This document shows, piece after piece, positions 17,285 through 17,809 of a DNA stretch of 17,809 bases. Made by a program: the position numbers and the translations under genes. Position 1 is the stretch's first letter. Each line of letters opens with the position of its first letter. The notes beneath the pieces were generated by a model, which saw only the letters and a program-made list of their open reading frames with translations, ran no database searches and was not told where the DNA came from. Source of the DNA: Euperipatoides rowelli (Eukaryota > Onychophora > Udeonychophora > Euonychophora > Peripatopsidae); the NCBI GenBank assembly GCA_003024985.2, contig PXIH01S0021321.1. One strand, given 5' to 3'.

Positions 17285-17292
17285 TCTTTGTG
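17285..17292. repeat. Right target-site duplication TCTTTGTG
   Basis: Exact match to 11576-11583, directly outside the right terminal inverted repeat. Confidence 0.85.
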
Positions 17293-17809
17293 TTTCTGGC
17301 TAATTTTTTCTTATTTTCTCCTCTGCACGAGCTTTTATATCCCATTGTTGCCCTTAGTAGCATTGTTGGTCTCTCTCCTATAAGTTGCTATATAGTATCA
17401 TCTGCTATTTTATGCGATGCGATGCGAGTCTGACTTCTCCTTCACTTCGGAGTCACTTTCGTGTTAGTCAGCAAAACTTTCCAAAACCCTTCTCTCCCAC
17501 ACCACNTCAACATGTTTTATGAATGAATTGAATTTGATTCTCTCTCTTGGTGGTCTGTGCAGTTTTTTTTAAACAAATAAAGTTAGTCTAACAGTAAACT
17601 GTTATAACTACAGTATTTGGTATTTATAGCTACAAGAGGTGAGGATTAATTAGCTATTCATCTTCACAAAAGTTTCTCCTTTAATAAATGAATCTCAGAC
17701 ATTTTAAAAAAATGTCTGAGATTCATTTATTCCCCTGATTAGGTTATATTGATTTAAACATTTTTTTTTTAGAAATTATATTTAAAAAATGATCTCTATT
17801 TTATTAATT
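17293..17809. other. Non-coding flank right of the transposon ends
   Basis: Continues the host sequence interrupted at 11583. It has an 'n' at 17506, a short GCGATGCGATGCGA repeat at about 17414-17427, and a perfect hairpin at 17683-17731. No gene is seen. Confidence 0.5.
17683..17731. repeat. Perfect 23-bp hairpin with 3-nt loop
   Basis: AATAAATGAATCTCAGACAT and the following TTT form the left arm (17683-17705). The right arm at 17709-17731 is its exact reverse complement, with AAA between. No T- or C-rich processing context is evident. It may be a foldback remnant, a cruciform-forming site or a library artefact. Confidence 0.85.

Noticed and set aside
1-17809. CRISPR array, operon, bacterial promoter or phage features
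   Set aside because: No regularly spaced direct repeats, no ribosome-binding-site-led gene clusters, and clear eukaryotic splice sites and retroelements.

Overview
This looks like eukaryotic nuclear DNA, most likely from an invertebrate and perhaps an arthropod. It is very AT-rich, has long homopolymers and (TTTA)n tracts, has GT/AG exon borders, and is dominated by dead transposable elements. I see no bacterial genes. No lineage-diagnostic host gene is present, so the organism call is inference. Thirteen single 'n' characters (2732, 2778, 3286, 4935, 5547, 7533, 8085, 11658, 12003, 12190, 12349, 17218, 17506) matter for reading the window: several mark contig joins.

1-9680 holds one decayed Ty3/gypsy-type retroelement on the minus strand. 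Gag starts at 9678, with a zinc knuckle at 8437-8478. It is followed by a protease (DTGA at 4421-4432), the start of reverse transcriptase, RNase H, and an integrase with HHCC, catalytic and GPY/F modules down to about 1370, then an acidic tail to 1023. The catalytic core of the reverse transcriptase is missing, many frameshifts and stops are present, and the integrase glutamate position is lysine. Two foreign blocks interrupt it: 2733-3285, bracketed by a 95-bp exact duplication, and 4936-8085, bracketed by a 208-bp exact duplication. The duplications are collinear and each sits against an 'n', so they read as unmerged contig overlaps with unrelated contigs placed in the gap. The blocks contain two weak host exon candidates (2799-2890 and 7200-7227) and a 550-bp foldback element (7534-8084).

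9679-11583 is AT-rich non-coding DNA with one short inverted repeat. From 11584 to 17284 the sequence is bounded by TAGGGTTGCCATATT terminal inverted repeats and a perfect 8-bp direct repeat (TCTTTGTG), the signature of a hAT-like DNA transposon. Inside these ends are a 5'-truncated LINE (minus strand, with an empty-site paralogue at 13999-14148), a splice-bounded exon resembling the start of a myosin motor domain (12442-12548), remnants of a plus-strand LINE (CCHC ORF1 at 14450 and endonuclease motifs at 15261-15424), and an unrecognised decayed ORF (16249-16871, minus). Gaps lie 75 bp and 66 bp from the two transposon ends, so the true element may be a short MITE with unrelated contigs placed inside it.

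The last 500 bp carry no gene but contain a perfect 23-bp hairpin. I found no intact gene system. The strongest observations are the assembly structure, the TIR/TSD-bounded segment holding a host-like exon, and the pattern of retroelement inactivation.
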